From Alphaproteobacteria bacterium (lineage in GTDB: Bacteria > Pseudomonadota > Alphaproteobacteria > UBA9219), in contig JAQUPC010000043.1 of assembly GCA_028716765.1 (NCBI GenBank), forward strand, positions 1-16,047: 16,047 bases of DNA, in the 5' to 3' direction. Made by a program: the position numbers and the translations under genes. Under the pieces are notes generated by a model, which was not told the DNA's origin, made no database searches, and saw nothing but the letters and a program-made list of their open reading frames with translations. Each line of letters begins with the position of its first letter. The stretch's first letter is position 1. Of the stretch, positions 1-6,643 are shown one piece after another.

Positions 1-2
1 TT

Positions 3-563
3 CCGGCCTTTCTCGACGAATCCCTGAAGCCCTGGCGCGAACATTTGGCGCGCGCCGCGGCAGGAACGGCTTCTCTCGACAAGGCTCTTAAAGCCCGCGC
101 CGTGCGCGAAGCGCTCAGCCTCAAGTTAAGCGGCAAAGGCCTGCTGAATGAACTGCGGCGTTTGTATCCTGTCGGTTTGTCGCCGAAAGCCGCCGGGGAA
201 ATTCTTGACAACATGGAGAAGGCGCTGCGCCGCATAACCTTGCGGGCGCGTTTGACGGTTGCTGTCCTCAGCCTTGTTTTAAGCACAGGCATGTTCTCGG
301 GTTTTTTCCTTACGCCGCTTCATGAAGTGATAATGAAAGCCTTGACGCCGCGGCTTGTCTTGCTTCTCGAAGCCCTGTTGCCGGCCGCGGCCATAGGTCT
401 CAGCGGATTCGCCCTCGTCCACGCCGCAAAGTGGGTTTTGCAACGCCGCTACCCGCGAATCGATGTCCGGCTCAGTCAAAGCATCGGCAAGATCGGCTAC
501 GGCGCATTGGCCGGGATTCTGGCGATTTATGCAGCCATATACTTAATGGCAAAATATCTTTGA
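3..563 (+). CDS. Hypothetical membrane protein, C-terminal part (5' end outside window)
   Basis: The frame is open from the left edge and ends at a TGA at 561-563, giving at least 186 residues; the true start lies upstream. The first half is charged and helical, with many Lys, Arg, Glu and Ala. The second half has three likely membrane segments: one beginning LTVAVLSLVLSTGMF, one around LLLEALLPAAAIGLSG, and one at the end around YGALAGILAIYAAIYLM. Short basic loops separate them. I recognise no catalytic motif or family. The frame is uninterrupted and uses G/C at third positions like its neighbours, so it is probably a real gene. An inner-membrane location is inferred from the hydrophobic segments. 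A kinase-like protein with a membrane-anchored C-terminus is conceivable but cannot be argued from this fragment. Confidence 0.7.
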   Translation, partial: PAFLDESLKPWREHLARAAAGTASLDKALKARAVREALSLKLSGKGLLNELRRLYPVGLSPKAAGEILDNMEKALRRITLRARLTVAVLSLVLSTGMFSGFFLTPLHEVIMKALTPRLVLLLEALLPAAAIGLSGFALVHAAKWVLQRRYPRIDVRLSQSIGKIGYGALAGILAIYAAIYLMAKYL

Positions 564-584
564 TCCCCAAGGGACCTGGCAAAC

Positions 585-629
585 ATGGTTAATTTAAAAC
601 CTTAACCTTGTTTTGTGGCCATTAACCAT
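585..629. promoter_or_regulatory. Cluster of TTAACC motifs, possible CtrA-type sites
   Basis: ATGGTTAA lies at 585-592, TTAACC at 602-607 and TTAACCAT at 622-629, with another TTAA at 641-644. The first and third are the same octamer in opposite orientation. TTAACCAT and TTAA-spacer-TTAA are known recognition patterns of the alphaproteobacterial cell-cycle regulator CtrA. The sites sit 130-180 bp upstream of the gene at 762. Binding is inferred from motif match alone, and this intergenic region is AT-rich, so chance matches are possible. Confidence 0.35.
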
Positions 630-658
630 TCTGTAATTTTTTAAACGAATCCTCTCCT

Positions 659-690
659 TGATTGTTATCTTATGACTCGGGTAACAATCA
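659..690. promoter_or_regulatory. 9-bp perfect inverted repeat upstream of the gene at 762
   Basis: TGATTGTTA at 659-667 is matched by its exact reverse complement TAACAATCA at 682-690, with a 14-nt spacer. The arm centres are 23 bp apart, about two helical turns, which suits a dimeric DNA-binding regulator better than a terminator: the arms are AT-rich and no T-run follows. It lies 72 bp before the start codon at 762, where an operator would be expected. The regulator is unknown. Confidence 0.4.
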
Positions 691-761
691 TTTCGTGAGA
701 TTCGTGCGTTGCGTATCTTGATTTAAGGATCCTCGAAACTTTTTTTGCTGCGGAGTAAAAC

Positions 762-1280
762 ATGAAGAACAGGGTTATCAATATTCTTGCTTCATTTCCT
801 TCCGATAAAGAGGGTGCCGAAGCCTCTCTCCAGGAATTGTTTTCCGAATGCCGTGAAGACTTTCCGAGACTAAAATCCGTGCTTCACGTTTTGCCTTCGC
901 TTCTCGCCGGCGCTGAAAACGGCAACCGCGCCGGCGCGGTAAGCGTGGCCACGGCTGCGCTTCATGCTTGCAAGGAACATCCTGCGTTCATTAACGGCCT
1001 CGTAAAGGATTTGCTCGTTGTTTTTCCTCCCGCAAGAATACGCGACGAAGCCGTTTTCCGCCCCCTCGCCAAGACGATGGCCCAATCGTGTGAAACGGGA
1101 ATGGCGGCGCTGAAAGACAAGCGCGATGACTATTACTCTTTGATAAATTTCACTTTAAGGGAAAAACGCGACCTGCTTCTTGATTGTATGGGAAAACCGC
1201 GCCCCCCAAGGAGTGGCCACCACACAAGCGGAAGGTTTTTCCGCCGCGGCCCGGAACCATTGGTGCTCGTAGCAACCTAA
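762..1280 (+). CDS. Hypothetical protein, 172 aa
   Basis: The ATG at 762 is preceded by GCGGAG seven or so bases upstream, a credible ribosome binding site, so this start is well supported. The product is mostly helical and soluble, with no signal peptide or membrane segment. The first 150 residues are a mix of Leu, Ala and charged residues; the last 30 are basic and Pro/Gly/Arg-rich. I recognise no family. The gene stands alone: 198 bp of motif-rich DNA lies upstream, and a strong terminator begins 15 bp after its TAA. A monocistronic unit with its own promoter and an individually regulated role is therefore likely. No function is proposed. Confidence 0.65.
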   Translation: MKNRVINILASFPSDKEGAEASLQELFSECREDFPRLKSVLHVLPSLLAGAENGNRAGAVSVATAALHACKEHPAFINGLVKDLLVVFPPARIRDEAVFRPLAKTMAQSCETGMAALKDKRDDYYSLINFTLREKRDLLLDCMGKPRPPRSGHHTSGRFFRRGPEPLVLVAT

Positions 1281-1295
1281 AACATAACCGCGAAC

Positions 1296-1330
1296 AAAAA
1301 CCCCGGTTCTTTCAGAACCGGGGTTTTTTT
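1296..1330. terminator. Bidirectional rho-independent terminator
   Basis: A 15-bp perfect inverted repeat at 1296-1310 and 1314-1328, core CCCCGGTTCT, closes a 3-nt loop and is followed on the plus strand by a run of T. The A-run on the left arm gives a T-run on the minus strand. It therefore serves both the hypothetical gene ending at 1280 and atpA ending at 1354. Confidence 0.93.
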
Positions 1331-1353
1331 ATTGCGTAAACGTTTGTTGAAGA

Positions 1354-2883
1354 TCAGGCAAAAGCCGCCGTGTAGGTCTCCATAAAGGCCTTCAGCTTTT
1401 CCTCCGTGTCCGGCGAAATCTGCTTGTCCTTGCGGATGGCGGCGAGAATGGCCGTGCCATTGCCGCGCAACTCGGCCAGAAGGCCTGTTTCATAGCGCCC
1501 CACGTCGTCGACGCTCACTTTATCGAGATAGCCTTTCACGCCCGAATAGATCACGGCGACCTGCTCCTCGACCGGCAGCGGCGCGTATTGCGGCTGCTTG
1601 AGAAGTTCCGTCAAACGGCGTCCGCGGTTCAGCAACTTCTGCGTCGAGGCGTCCAGATCCGAGGCGAACTGCGAGAACGCTTCCATTTCGCGGAACTGGG
1701 CCAGATCGAGCTTGATCGAACCGGCGACCTGCTTCATCGCCTTGATTTGCGCGGCCGAGCCGACGCGGCTGACCGACAAACCGACGTTGATGGCCGGGCG
1801 CACGCCCTTATAGAACAGAGCGGTCTCAAGGAAGATCTGCCCGTCCGTGATCGAAATCACGTTGGTCGGAATGTACGCGGTCACGTCGCCCGCCTGCGTC
1901 TCGATGATCGGCAAAGCCGTTAGCGAACCGCCGCCTTGCTTGTCGTTCATTTTCGCGGCGCGCTCCAGCAAGCGCGAATGCAGGTAGAACACGTCGCCGG
2001 GGTACGCTTCGCGTCCGGGAGGACGGCGCAGCAGAAGCGACATCTGGCGGTAGGCCACGGCCTGCTTCGACAAATCGTCGTACACGATCACGGCGTGCAT
2101 GCCGTTGTCGCGGAAATATTCGCCCATCGCGCACGCGGCGTAGGGAGCGATGAACTGCAGCGGCGCGGGCTCGGAAGCCGTGGCCGCGACGATGATCGAA
2201 TACTCAAGCGCGCCGGCGTCTTCCAGCACCTTCACGATCTGCGCCACCGTCGAGCGTTTCTGCCCCACGGCTACATAGATGCAATACAGCTTTTGCTTTT
2301 CGTCGTTGCCCTTGTTGATGGGCTTTTGATTAATGAACGTGTCGATCGCCACGGCCGTTTTGCCGGTCTGGCGGTCGCCGATGATAAGTTCGCGTTGCCC
2401 GCGCCCGATCGGAACCAGCGAATCGATGGCCTTAAGCCCCGTTTGCATCGGCTCGCTGACGGACTGCCGCGGAATGATGCCGGGGGCCTTCACCTCAATA
2501 CGCTCCATCTTGACGTCCTTGAGCGGACCCTTGCCGTCGATCGGGTTTCCAAGCGCGTCCACCACGCGGCCCAGAAGGCCCTTGCCGACCGGCACGTCGA
2601 CGATGGCGTCGGTGCGCTTGACCATATCGCCTTCGCGAATGCTGCGGTCGTCGCCGAAGATCACGACGCCGACGCTGTCGGTTTCCAGGTTGAGCGCCAT
2701 GCCTTTGACGCCGTTGTTGAACTCGACCATTTCACCGGCGCGAACGTTGTCGAGCCCGTAAACGATCGCGACGCCGTCGCCGACCTTCAACACCTGGCCC
2801 ACTTCCGCAACTTCGGCGGCGGCGCCTATCTGCGCCATCTGCTTCTTTAATACGGCTGAAATTTCCGATGCGCGAATATCCAT
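1354..2883 (-). CDS. atpA: F1F0 ATP synthase subunit alpha
   Basis: The product is 509 aa, the usual length. It is the non-catalytic nucleotide-binding subunit of the F1 head, peripheral on the cytoplasmic face of the membrane, assembling with beta into the alpha3beta3 hexamer. The N-terminus ([16 protein letters not shown]) is the delta-binding region. GDRQTGKT near residue 170 is the P-loop, and the motif around [10 protein letters not shown] near residue 372 carries the conserved Arg that contacts the beta-subunit active site. The ATG directly abuts the TAA of atpH with no spacer, implying translational coupling. Unusually, the gene is followed by a strong terminator at 1296-1330 and a convergent unrelated gene. 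The expected atpG, atpD and atpC are therefore not downstream here. Confidence 0.98.
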   Translation of the reverse strand: MDIRASEISAVLKKQMAQIGAAAEVAEVGQVLKVGDGVAIVYGLDNVRAGEMVEFNNGVKGMALNLETDSVGVVIFGDDRSIREGDMVKRTDAIVDVPVGKGLLGRVVDALGNPIDGKGPLKDVKMERIEVKAPGIIPRQSVSEPMQTGLKAIDSLVPIGRGQRELIIGDRQTGKTAVAIDTFINQKPINKGNDEKQKLYCIYVAVGQKRSTVAQIVKVLEDAGALEYSIIVAATASEPAPLQFIAPYAACAMGEYFRDNGMHAVIVYDDLSKQAVAYRQMSLLLRRPPGREAYPGDVFYLHSRLLERAAKMNDKQGGGSLTALPIIETQAGDVTAYIPTNVISITDGQIFLETALFYKGVRPAINVGLSVSRVGSAAQIKAMKQVAGSIKLDLAQFREMEAFSQFASDLDASTQKLLNRGRRLTELLKQPQYAPLPVEEQVAVIYSGVKGYLDKVSVDDVGRYETGLLAELRGNGTAILAAIRKDKQISPDTEEKLKAFMETYTAAFA

Positions 2884-3471
2884 TTACGCTGCCTCCTGTT
2901 GCGACTTCAATTGACGTTCCAGCCGCGCCAGCTTGCCTCGAACCGAAGCATCCATCAGTCGCGACCCGATTTTCACCATCAGCCCGCCCAGCAGGCCGGA
3001 ATCTTCCTTGACGAACAAATTCACCTTGCCGCCCGTCAGCTTTTCCATATCGCCGGAAAGCTTTTCCTTTTGGGCGGGCGTCAACGGCTGCGCCGTATAA
3101 ACCTCGACCGTATGTTCCCCGCGCCGGTCGGCCAGCTCGTACAAAAACGCTTCGATCATGTCTTCCAGATGACTCAGGCGGCGTTTATGCGCGACGAGTG
3201 AAAGAAAGGATCCCGCCATCGCGCCCAACTTGGCCGTTGTTGCGACAAGTTCCATGGACTTGACCAACTGTGCCCGCGTCAGACGCGGATTGCGAATGAT
3301 CTGATGATATTCGGCGTTGCCCTTCACCAGCGTCTTGAAAACGCGCAAATCGGCCGCCACGGCATCCAGTTGTTTCTTCTCTTCGGCCAGTTCGTAAAGC
3401 GCGTGTGCATACCGCCGCGCAAGGATCGCGGCTTCACCGGCCATTTTGTGAGCGTTAATCTGTTCCGGCAT
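2884..3471 (-). CDS. atpH: F1F0 ATP synthase subunit delta
   Basis: The 195-aa product has the OSCP/delta family features: an N-terminal helical domain with ARRYAHALYELAEEKKQLD near residues 18-36, and a C-terminal region with DSGLLGGLMVKIGSRLMDASVRGKL near residues 157-181, the conserved family signature. It connects the F1 head to the peripheral stalk. The ATG at 3469-3471 has AGGA about six bases upstream. It is the first gene of an atpH-atpA unit; its TAA touches the atpA ATG. A candidate promoter lies at 3519-3547. About 165 bp separate it from the divergently transcribed 6S RNA candidate. Confidence 0.96.
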   Translation of the reverse strand: MPEQINAHKMAGEAAILARRYAHALYELAEEKKQLDAVAADLRVFKTLVKGNAEYHQIIRNPRLTRAQLVKSMELVATTAKLGAMAGSFLSLVAHKRRLSHLEDMIEAFLYELADRRGEHTVEVYTAQPLTPAQKEKLSGDMEKLTGGKVNLFVKEDSGLLGGLMVKIGSRLMDASVRGKLARLERQLKSQQEAA

Positions 3472-3518
3472 ATTAATCCTGGAATCTTCTCAAGATCGTT
3501 AAGGAATTGATCGCGCTG

Positions 3519-3547
3519 GAGATAGCAGAGGCTGTTGCTGTGCGCAA
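3519..3547 (-). promoter_or_regulatory. Candidate promoter of atpHA with an overlapping inverted repeat
   Basis: On the minus strand a TTGCGC (3542-3547) and a TATCTC (3519-3524) are separated by 17 bp, about 48 bp upstream of the atpH start. A 7-bp inverted repeat, CTGTTGC at 3532-3538 and GCAACAG at 3544-3550, overlaps the -35 box. The hexamers match consensus only partly, so the call is tentative. Confidence 0.35.
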
Positions 3548-3609
3548 CAGGTGTTAACGGTTTTTTTTGCATGGCCGTAAGGGCCGCATTTTGCCGGTCT
3601 TTTCCCGTT

Positions 3610-3638
3610 TGCCGGGGGACTTGAAAAAGGGTATATTC
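3610..3638 (+). promoter_or_regulatory. Housekeeping-type promoter of the 6S RNA candidate
   Basis: TTGCCG (3610-3615) and TATATT (3633-3638) are separated by exactly 17 bp. The predicted transcription start, about seven bases downstream, falls at 3645-3646, precisely where the closing stem of the RNA candidate begins. No reading frame follows within 300 bp, so this promoter most likely drives a non-coding RNA. Confidence 0.6.
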
Positions 3639-3645
3639 CCGGTTG

Positions 3646-3808
3646 GAAGGCTTCTGCGCGGTTCGACAGGAGCTAAATCCCCGGGGCCGTTAATGAGACC
3701 CTCCAGGGAGCCGTCCCTGACCGGAGCCGTGGTTCCGGACATATGGCGCCCACCTGCTTAATAGCAGGCCGCGGAGGATCGCTGCCACCGGCCGAGGCGG
3801 GGCCTTCC
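3646..3808 (+). ncRNA. ssrS: 6S RNA candidate, about 163 nt
   Basis: The stretch has the three-part 6S architecture. A closing stem pairs GGAAGGC (3646-3652) with GCCTTCC (3802-3808). An open central region carries a 6-bp hairpin on its 3' side only: CCTGCT at 3753-3758 with AGCAGG at 3763-3768. A long terminal rod pairs 3683-3690 with 3743-3751, then 3695-3700 with 3731-3736, then CTCC with GGAG, and is capped by AGGGA-GCCG-TCCCT at 3705-3718. The length is typical. The hairpin and the GGAGGATCG that follows agree with my recollection of alphaproteobacterial 6S RNAs. 6S RNA binds the housekeeping RNA polymerase holoenzyme by mimicking an open promoter. A different structured RNA cannot be excluded without a covariance search. 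Confidence 0.6.
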
Positions 3809-3815
3809 ACTTTTC

Positions 3816-3956
3816 AGGGATCGGGGAACAGGGAACAGGGATTGGATAACACCATATTCTGATGGCAGCGTTTTTATTGACGTCTACCAAAGATTGACGG
3901 ATACCAAACGTAGCTATGGAAGGCCAAACCAACACAAATCAAAATCCCTGATCCCT
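3816..3956. repeat. Inverted arrays of a 7-nt repeat (AGGGAAC type)
   Basis: From 3816 to 3843 four units of seven bases follow each other: AGGGATC, GGGGAAC, AGGGAAC, AGGGATT. About 100 bp further on, at 3943-3956, two units appear in the opposite orientation (AATCCCT, GATCCCT), ending four bases before the dapF start. The whole can be read as a small palindromic element between the 6S RNA candidate and dapF. Between the arms, ATTGACG occurs at 3876-3882 and again at 3893-3899; the first could be a -35 box for dapF. Confidence 0.6.
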
Positions 3957-3959
3957 AAT

Positions 3960-4787
3960 ATGAACCGCTCTTTCTTCAAAATGCACGGCCTCGGCAACGA
4001 CTTTGTGGTCATGGACAGCCGTGCGGACAACTTCGTCCCCGATGAACCGCTGCGCCGCAAGATTGCCGACCGGCACCGCGGCGTAGGCTGCGACCAGCTG
4101 ATCGTGCTGCTTCCCAAGCACGACCCGGACGCCGATCTGTTTATGCGCATCTATAATCCGGACGGCTCCGAGGCGGGCGCTTGCGGCAACGCGACCCGGT
4201 GCGTGGGGCATCTTCTGTTTCAGGAAACGGGCCATTCCAAAGCTATTATTCAAACTATCTCCGGCCTGTTGAAAGTAAGCGCCGAAAAAAGCGGCTCGAT
4301 CGCCGTCGATTTCGGGCCGCCGCATCTCAAGTGGAAGGAAATTCCCCTTGCGCAAGAGGTCGATACGCTTGAGGTGCCGGTCAGCGCCGGCGATCTCGCC
4401 AATCCGTGCTGCGTCGGCATGGGCAATCCTCATGCCGTATTTTTCGTTGAGAACGCCGAGGCCGTGCCGCTCGAAGTCACGGGGCCGAAACTGGAAAAGC
4501 ACGCGATGTTCCCGCGCCGTTGCAACATCGAAGTGGCGCAAATTGTCGACAAACAGCGCATTCGCATGCGCGTGTGGGAACGCGGAGCCGGGATCACGCA
4601 GGCTTGCGGTTCCGGCGCTTGCGCCACGCTCGTCGCCGCCGTCCGGCGGGGACTCTCCGCCCGGCGCGCCGTTATTGTACTCGATGGCGGCGAATTGACC
4701 ATCGAATGGCGCGAAAGCGACGGTCACGTTCTTATGTCAGGCCCGGCAACTTTGGCGTTTCGCGGCACGTTTGCCGAATTGTTCTAG
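3960..4787 (+). CDS. dapF: Diaminopimelate epimerase
   Basis: The 275-aa enzyme interconverts LL- and meso-diaminopimelate in the cytoplasm, supplying lysine and peptidoglycan synthesis. The family signature is complete: KMHGLGNDF at residues 7-15, ACGNATRC with one catalytic Cys at 75, GNPHAV near 155, and ACGSGACA with the second catalytic Cys at 216. I chose the ATG at 3960 because family proteins begin a few residues before KMHGLGNDF. The frame remains open upstream to a TTG at 3894, but that part lies in the palindromic repeat. No clear Shine-Dalgarno precedes 3960. The next gene, 67 bp downstream, is a membrane protein. Confidence 0.96.
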   Translation: MNRSFFKMHGLGNDFVVMDSRADNFVPDEPLRRKIADRHRGVGCDQLIVLLPKHDPDADLFMRIYNPDGSEAGACGNATRCVGHLLFQETGHSKAIIQTISGLLKVSAEKSGSIAVDFGPPHLKWKEIPLAQEVDTLEVPVSAGDLANPCCVGMGNPHAVFFVENAEAVPLEVTGPKLEKHAMFPRRCNIEVAQIVDKQRIRMRVWERGAGITQACGSGACATLVAAVRRGLSARRAVIVLDGGELTIEWRESDGHVLMSGPATLAFRGTFAELF

Positions 4788-4854
4788 TTTTCCCGTTTCT
4801 TAACTTTTTTGCTTTCTTGTGATCCCGGACCGTCCACTTCGAATGAGGAGATCC

Positions 4855-5679
4855 ATGTGCCAACCGATTAAGAGCCTTCCGCAGACGTTTTTTTCCCGTT
4901 CGTTCTATGCGGGCTTGATAACTCAAGGAAAAGGCATCGGCCTTGGGTTCATTCTGCTCCTTGTGCTTTTCAATTATGCGGCTCCGGTACTTCTAAAGGC
5001 TCCTGCTCTCCCGGATGTGAAACAGAGGATCGAGGATTTTTTCAACCGTCTTCCCGGCATGACCATAAAAGGCGGGAAGTTGAGCATGGACAAGCCGTCA
5101 CCCTATACCGTCGATTTCAATTTTGGCGACAAAAGTTCGTTCACGATTCTGTTCGACACCGCCTATCAGGAAAGCGGGATCGCAAAACTTGAAGAGGACA
5201 TGGAAAGCAAGAATACGGATATCCTCGTGACGTCGGATTTCGCCGCCGTGAGGAAAAACCGCCAAGGCGCGAACGTCGAAATTCACAGTTTCGGAAAGTT
5301 CGCCAAACAGCCCATCAACGTCGATCACGGCCAATGGGCAAATATCGGCAAGAAAGCGGCGCAATACTTCCCTTTCCTGTTCGTTATAGCCGTCATTCCC
5401 GTCTTTCTGGCGGTTTTCTTTCTGACGTTCGTGAAATCCCTGATCGTCAAGTTTTTCGCGCTCTTTTTTACGATAAAGCCCGATCTCCCGGCCGCGATGC
5501 GGCTGGCCGCGGCGGCGGCGATGCCCGCCAGCCTCATCAACCTTCTGCTTGTGGTGCTGGCGGCGGTTCTTCAGCAACCGATCCAACGGCTTCCGGGCTT
5601 TTCCGGCTTCCTGATCTGGCTGGCCTTCGCGATTTATGGCTTGTGGAGCGTGAACTCAGCCGCAAAAAATACGAATTGA
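4855..5679 (+). CDS. DUF1189-like membrane protein
   Basis: The product is 274 aa from the ATG at 4855, which has GAGGAG four bases upstream; a GTG at 4819 in the same frame lacks such support. The layout is one membrane segment near residues 28-45 (IGLGFILLLVLFNYAAP), then an extracytoplasmic domain of about 120 residues with predicted beta-structure. Three or four closely spaced membrane segments follow from about residue 172 to the end. This topology and the N-terminal LPQTFFSRSFYAGL with the following Gly-rich helix resemble DUF1189 family proteins, whose function is unknown. It follows dapF by 67 bp and may be co-transcribed. Its last 24 bp overlap the convergent ORF of the fabH-associated insert. 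Confidence 0.75.
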   Translation: MCQPIKSLPQTFFSRSFYAGLITQGKGIGLGFILLLVLFNYAAPVLLKAPALPDVKQRIEDFFNRLPGMTIKGGKLSMDKPSPYTVDFNFGDKSSFTILFDTAYQESGIAKLEEDMESKNTDILVTSDFAAVRKNRQGANVEIHSFGKFAKQPINVDHGQWANIGKKAAQYFPFLFVIAVIPVFLAVFFLTFVKSLIVKFFALFFTIKPDLPAAMRLAAAAAMPASLINLLLVVLAAVLQQPIQRLPGFSGFLIWLAFAIYGLWSVNSAAKNTN

Positions 5680-6513
5680 AACGGGCGCTTTTTTGAAGGC
5701 GGTTTTACTCACCACCGCACCAGCGCGGCGCCCCACGTAAAGCCGCCGCCCATCGCGTCGAGCAGAACAAGCTAACGTCTCTTGTTCCGAATGGCGTTCG
5801 TTCGCATACCACGGAACTTTTGTTTTCAGCCCCATCTGCCGCAGCAGCCAGGTCAGCCCAAGCCCTATGGCATTTCTTTTCTGCGGGTGTCTTTTTACGA
5901 GTGTGAGGGTATGCGTTAATGTTTTCTGCGCGAGAGCAAAATACAGGCGGGACGGCTTAATAACTATTTTTCCACATGCCGCGTCATCTTGCGCATCTTC
6001 AATGCTATCTATCAGGTTGCCAACAATCGCGGCTTCTCGAAGAAACACAGCGAATCTTTTGTTTGCGCCAAGTTCACTGGCCAATGCCAGAATCATATCG
6101 GCGGTGCTTGCCGCTTCTCTCTCTCGTTCTGTTATATACTTTCGCGGATTTCTTGTGGAAGACATCGTTTTGCCGCTGTCAAAAACCTCTTCGGTTTTCT
6201 TGAGGAATTCGAGTTTCTGCGTCTCAGCGGACTCGTCCAGAATAGACTTAAGAACAACGAGCGATTGGTGAACTTCCAGTCTATCATTAATTGCAAGGGT
6301 CTCTTTGCCGCCAAGGTAACGGAGAATGTTTTTCACCGCCCACTCTCGTTGAGGCTTATCCAAAGCGTCCACATACAGGTCAACCCACCCCATGCTTTGC
6401 ATAAGAGAGCAGACAATCTCTTTCGTTTTTTCGTGAAGAGAGGCGAAAAAACCTTGTTCTGCTATATGAATGATGGCGTTGGCGGCACGCGTGTATTGTG
6501 CAATTTCCTGCAT
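5656..6513 (-). CDS. Orphan helical protein of the fabH insert, possible isoprenoid-synthase-like fold; chimeric C-terminus
   Basis: The frame gives 285 aa from the ATG at 6511-6513. Residues 1-247 come from the insert. Residues 248-268 translate the displaced fabH tail in a non-fabH frame, and 269-285 read into ancestral downstream DNA, ending 24 bp inside the convergent DUF1189-like gene. The insert-encoded part is rich in amphipathic helix. DLYVD at 45-49 and NLIDSIEDAQDD at 166-177, followed by a short charged turn and GKIVIKP, recall the two Asp-rich motifs of squalene/phytoene synthases. Spacing is only roughly right and overall similarity is unproven. No membrane segment or signal peptide is seen. 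No good Shine-Dalgarno precedes the ATG. It lies 130 bp behind fabH in the same direction and may be read from the fabH transcript. Confidence 0.6.
   Translation of the reverse strand: MQEIAQYTRAANAIIHIAEQGFFASLHEKTKEIVCSLMQSMGWVDLYVDALDKPQREWAVKNILRYLGGKETLAINDRLEVHQSLVVLKSILDESAETQKLEFLKKTEEVFDSGKTMSSTRNPRKYITEREREAASTADMILALASELGANKRFAVFLREAAIVGNLIDSIEDAQDDAACGKIVIKPSRLYFALAQKTLTHTLTLVKRHPQKRNAIGLGLTWLLRQMGLKTKVPWYANERHSEQETLACSARRDGRRLYVGRRAGAVVSKTAFKKAPVSIRIFCG
5711..5773 (-). repeat. Displaced copy of the fabH 3' end (direct repeat, left)
   Basis: These 63 bp match 6646-6708 at 62 positions. Read on the minus strand they encode the last 20 FabH residues ([10 protein letters not shown]... 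to the final Trp), and a TGA follows that Trp codon directly. The one mismatch (5766 against 6701) changes GTC to GTT, both Val. This is probably the original gene end, separated from fabH by the insert. Confidence 0.92.
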
Positions 6514-6532
6514 ATGAATCGCGAGGTTATAG

Positions 6533-6566
6533 TTTCTCTAAAATTAACCGTGAGCTTTCTCTAAAA
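6533..6566. repeat. Pair of 11-bp direct repeats upstream of the insert gene
   Basis: TTTCTCTAAAA occurs at 6533-6543 and again at 6556-6566, 23 bp apart, about two helical turns on the same face of DNA. The pair lies 20-55 bp upstream of the start at 6513, within the AT-rich right end of the insert. It could be a regulator or recombinase arm-type site; there is no direct support for either. Confidence 0.4.
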
Positions 6567-6643
6567 AAATCTTCTATACTATCGTCCATATCATGGAAAT
6601 CATGAAAGTAATTCAACAGAATATGGTTAACTTTGTAACGTAG

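Noticed and set aside
1936..2850. A 304-codon plus-strand frame opposite atpA
   Set aside because: His/Arg/Asp-rich antisense shadow of a confirmed gene, with no ribosome binding site.
3894..3959. Upstream extension of dapF from a TTG
   Set aside because: The extra 22 residues fall in the repeat arrays and precede the point where DapF proteins begin.
5989..6564. A 191-codon plus-strand frame inside the fabH insert
   Set aside because: It is antisense to the 285-codon frame, rich in Phe, Cys and Arg as expected of a shadow, and has no recognisable motif. As the insert is an orphan, this choice is less certain than elsewhere.
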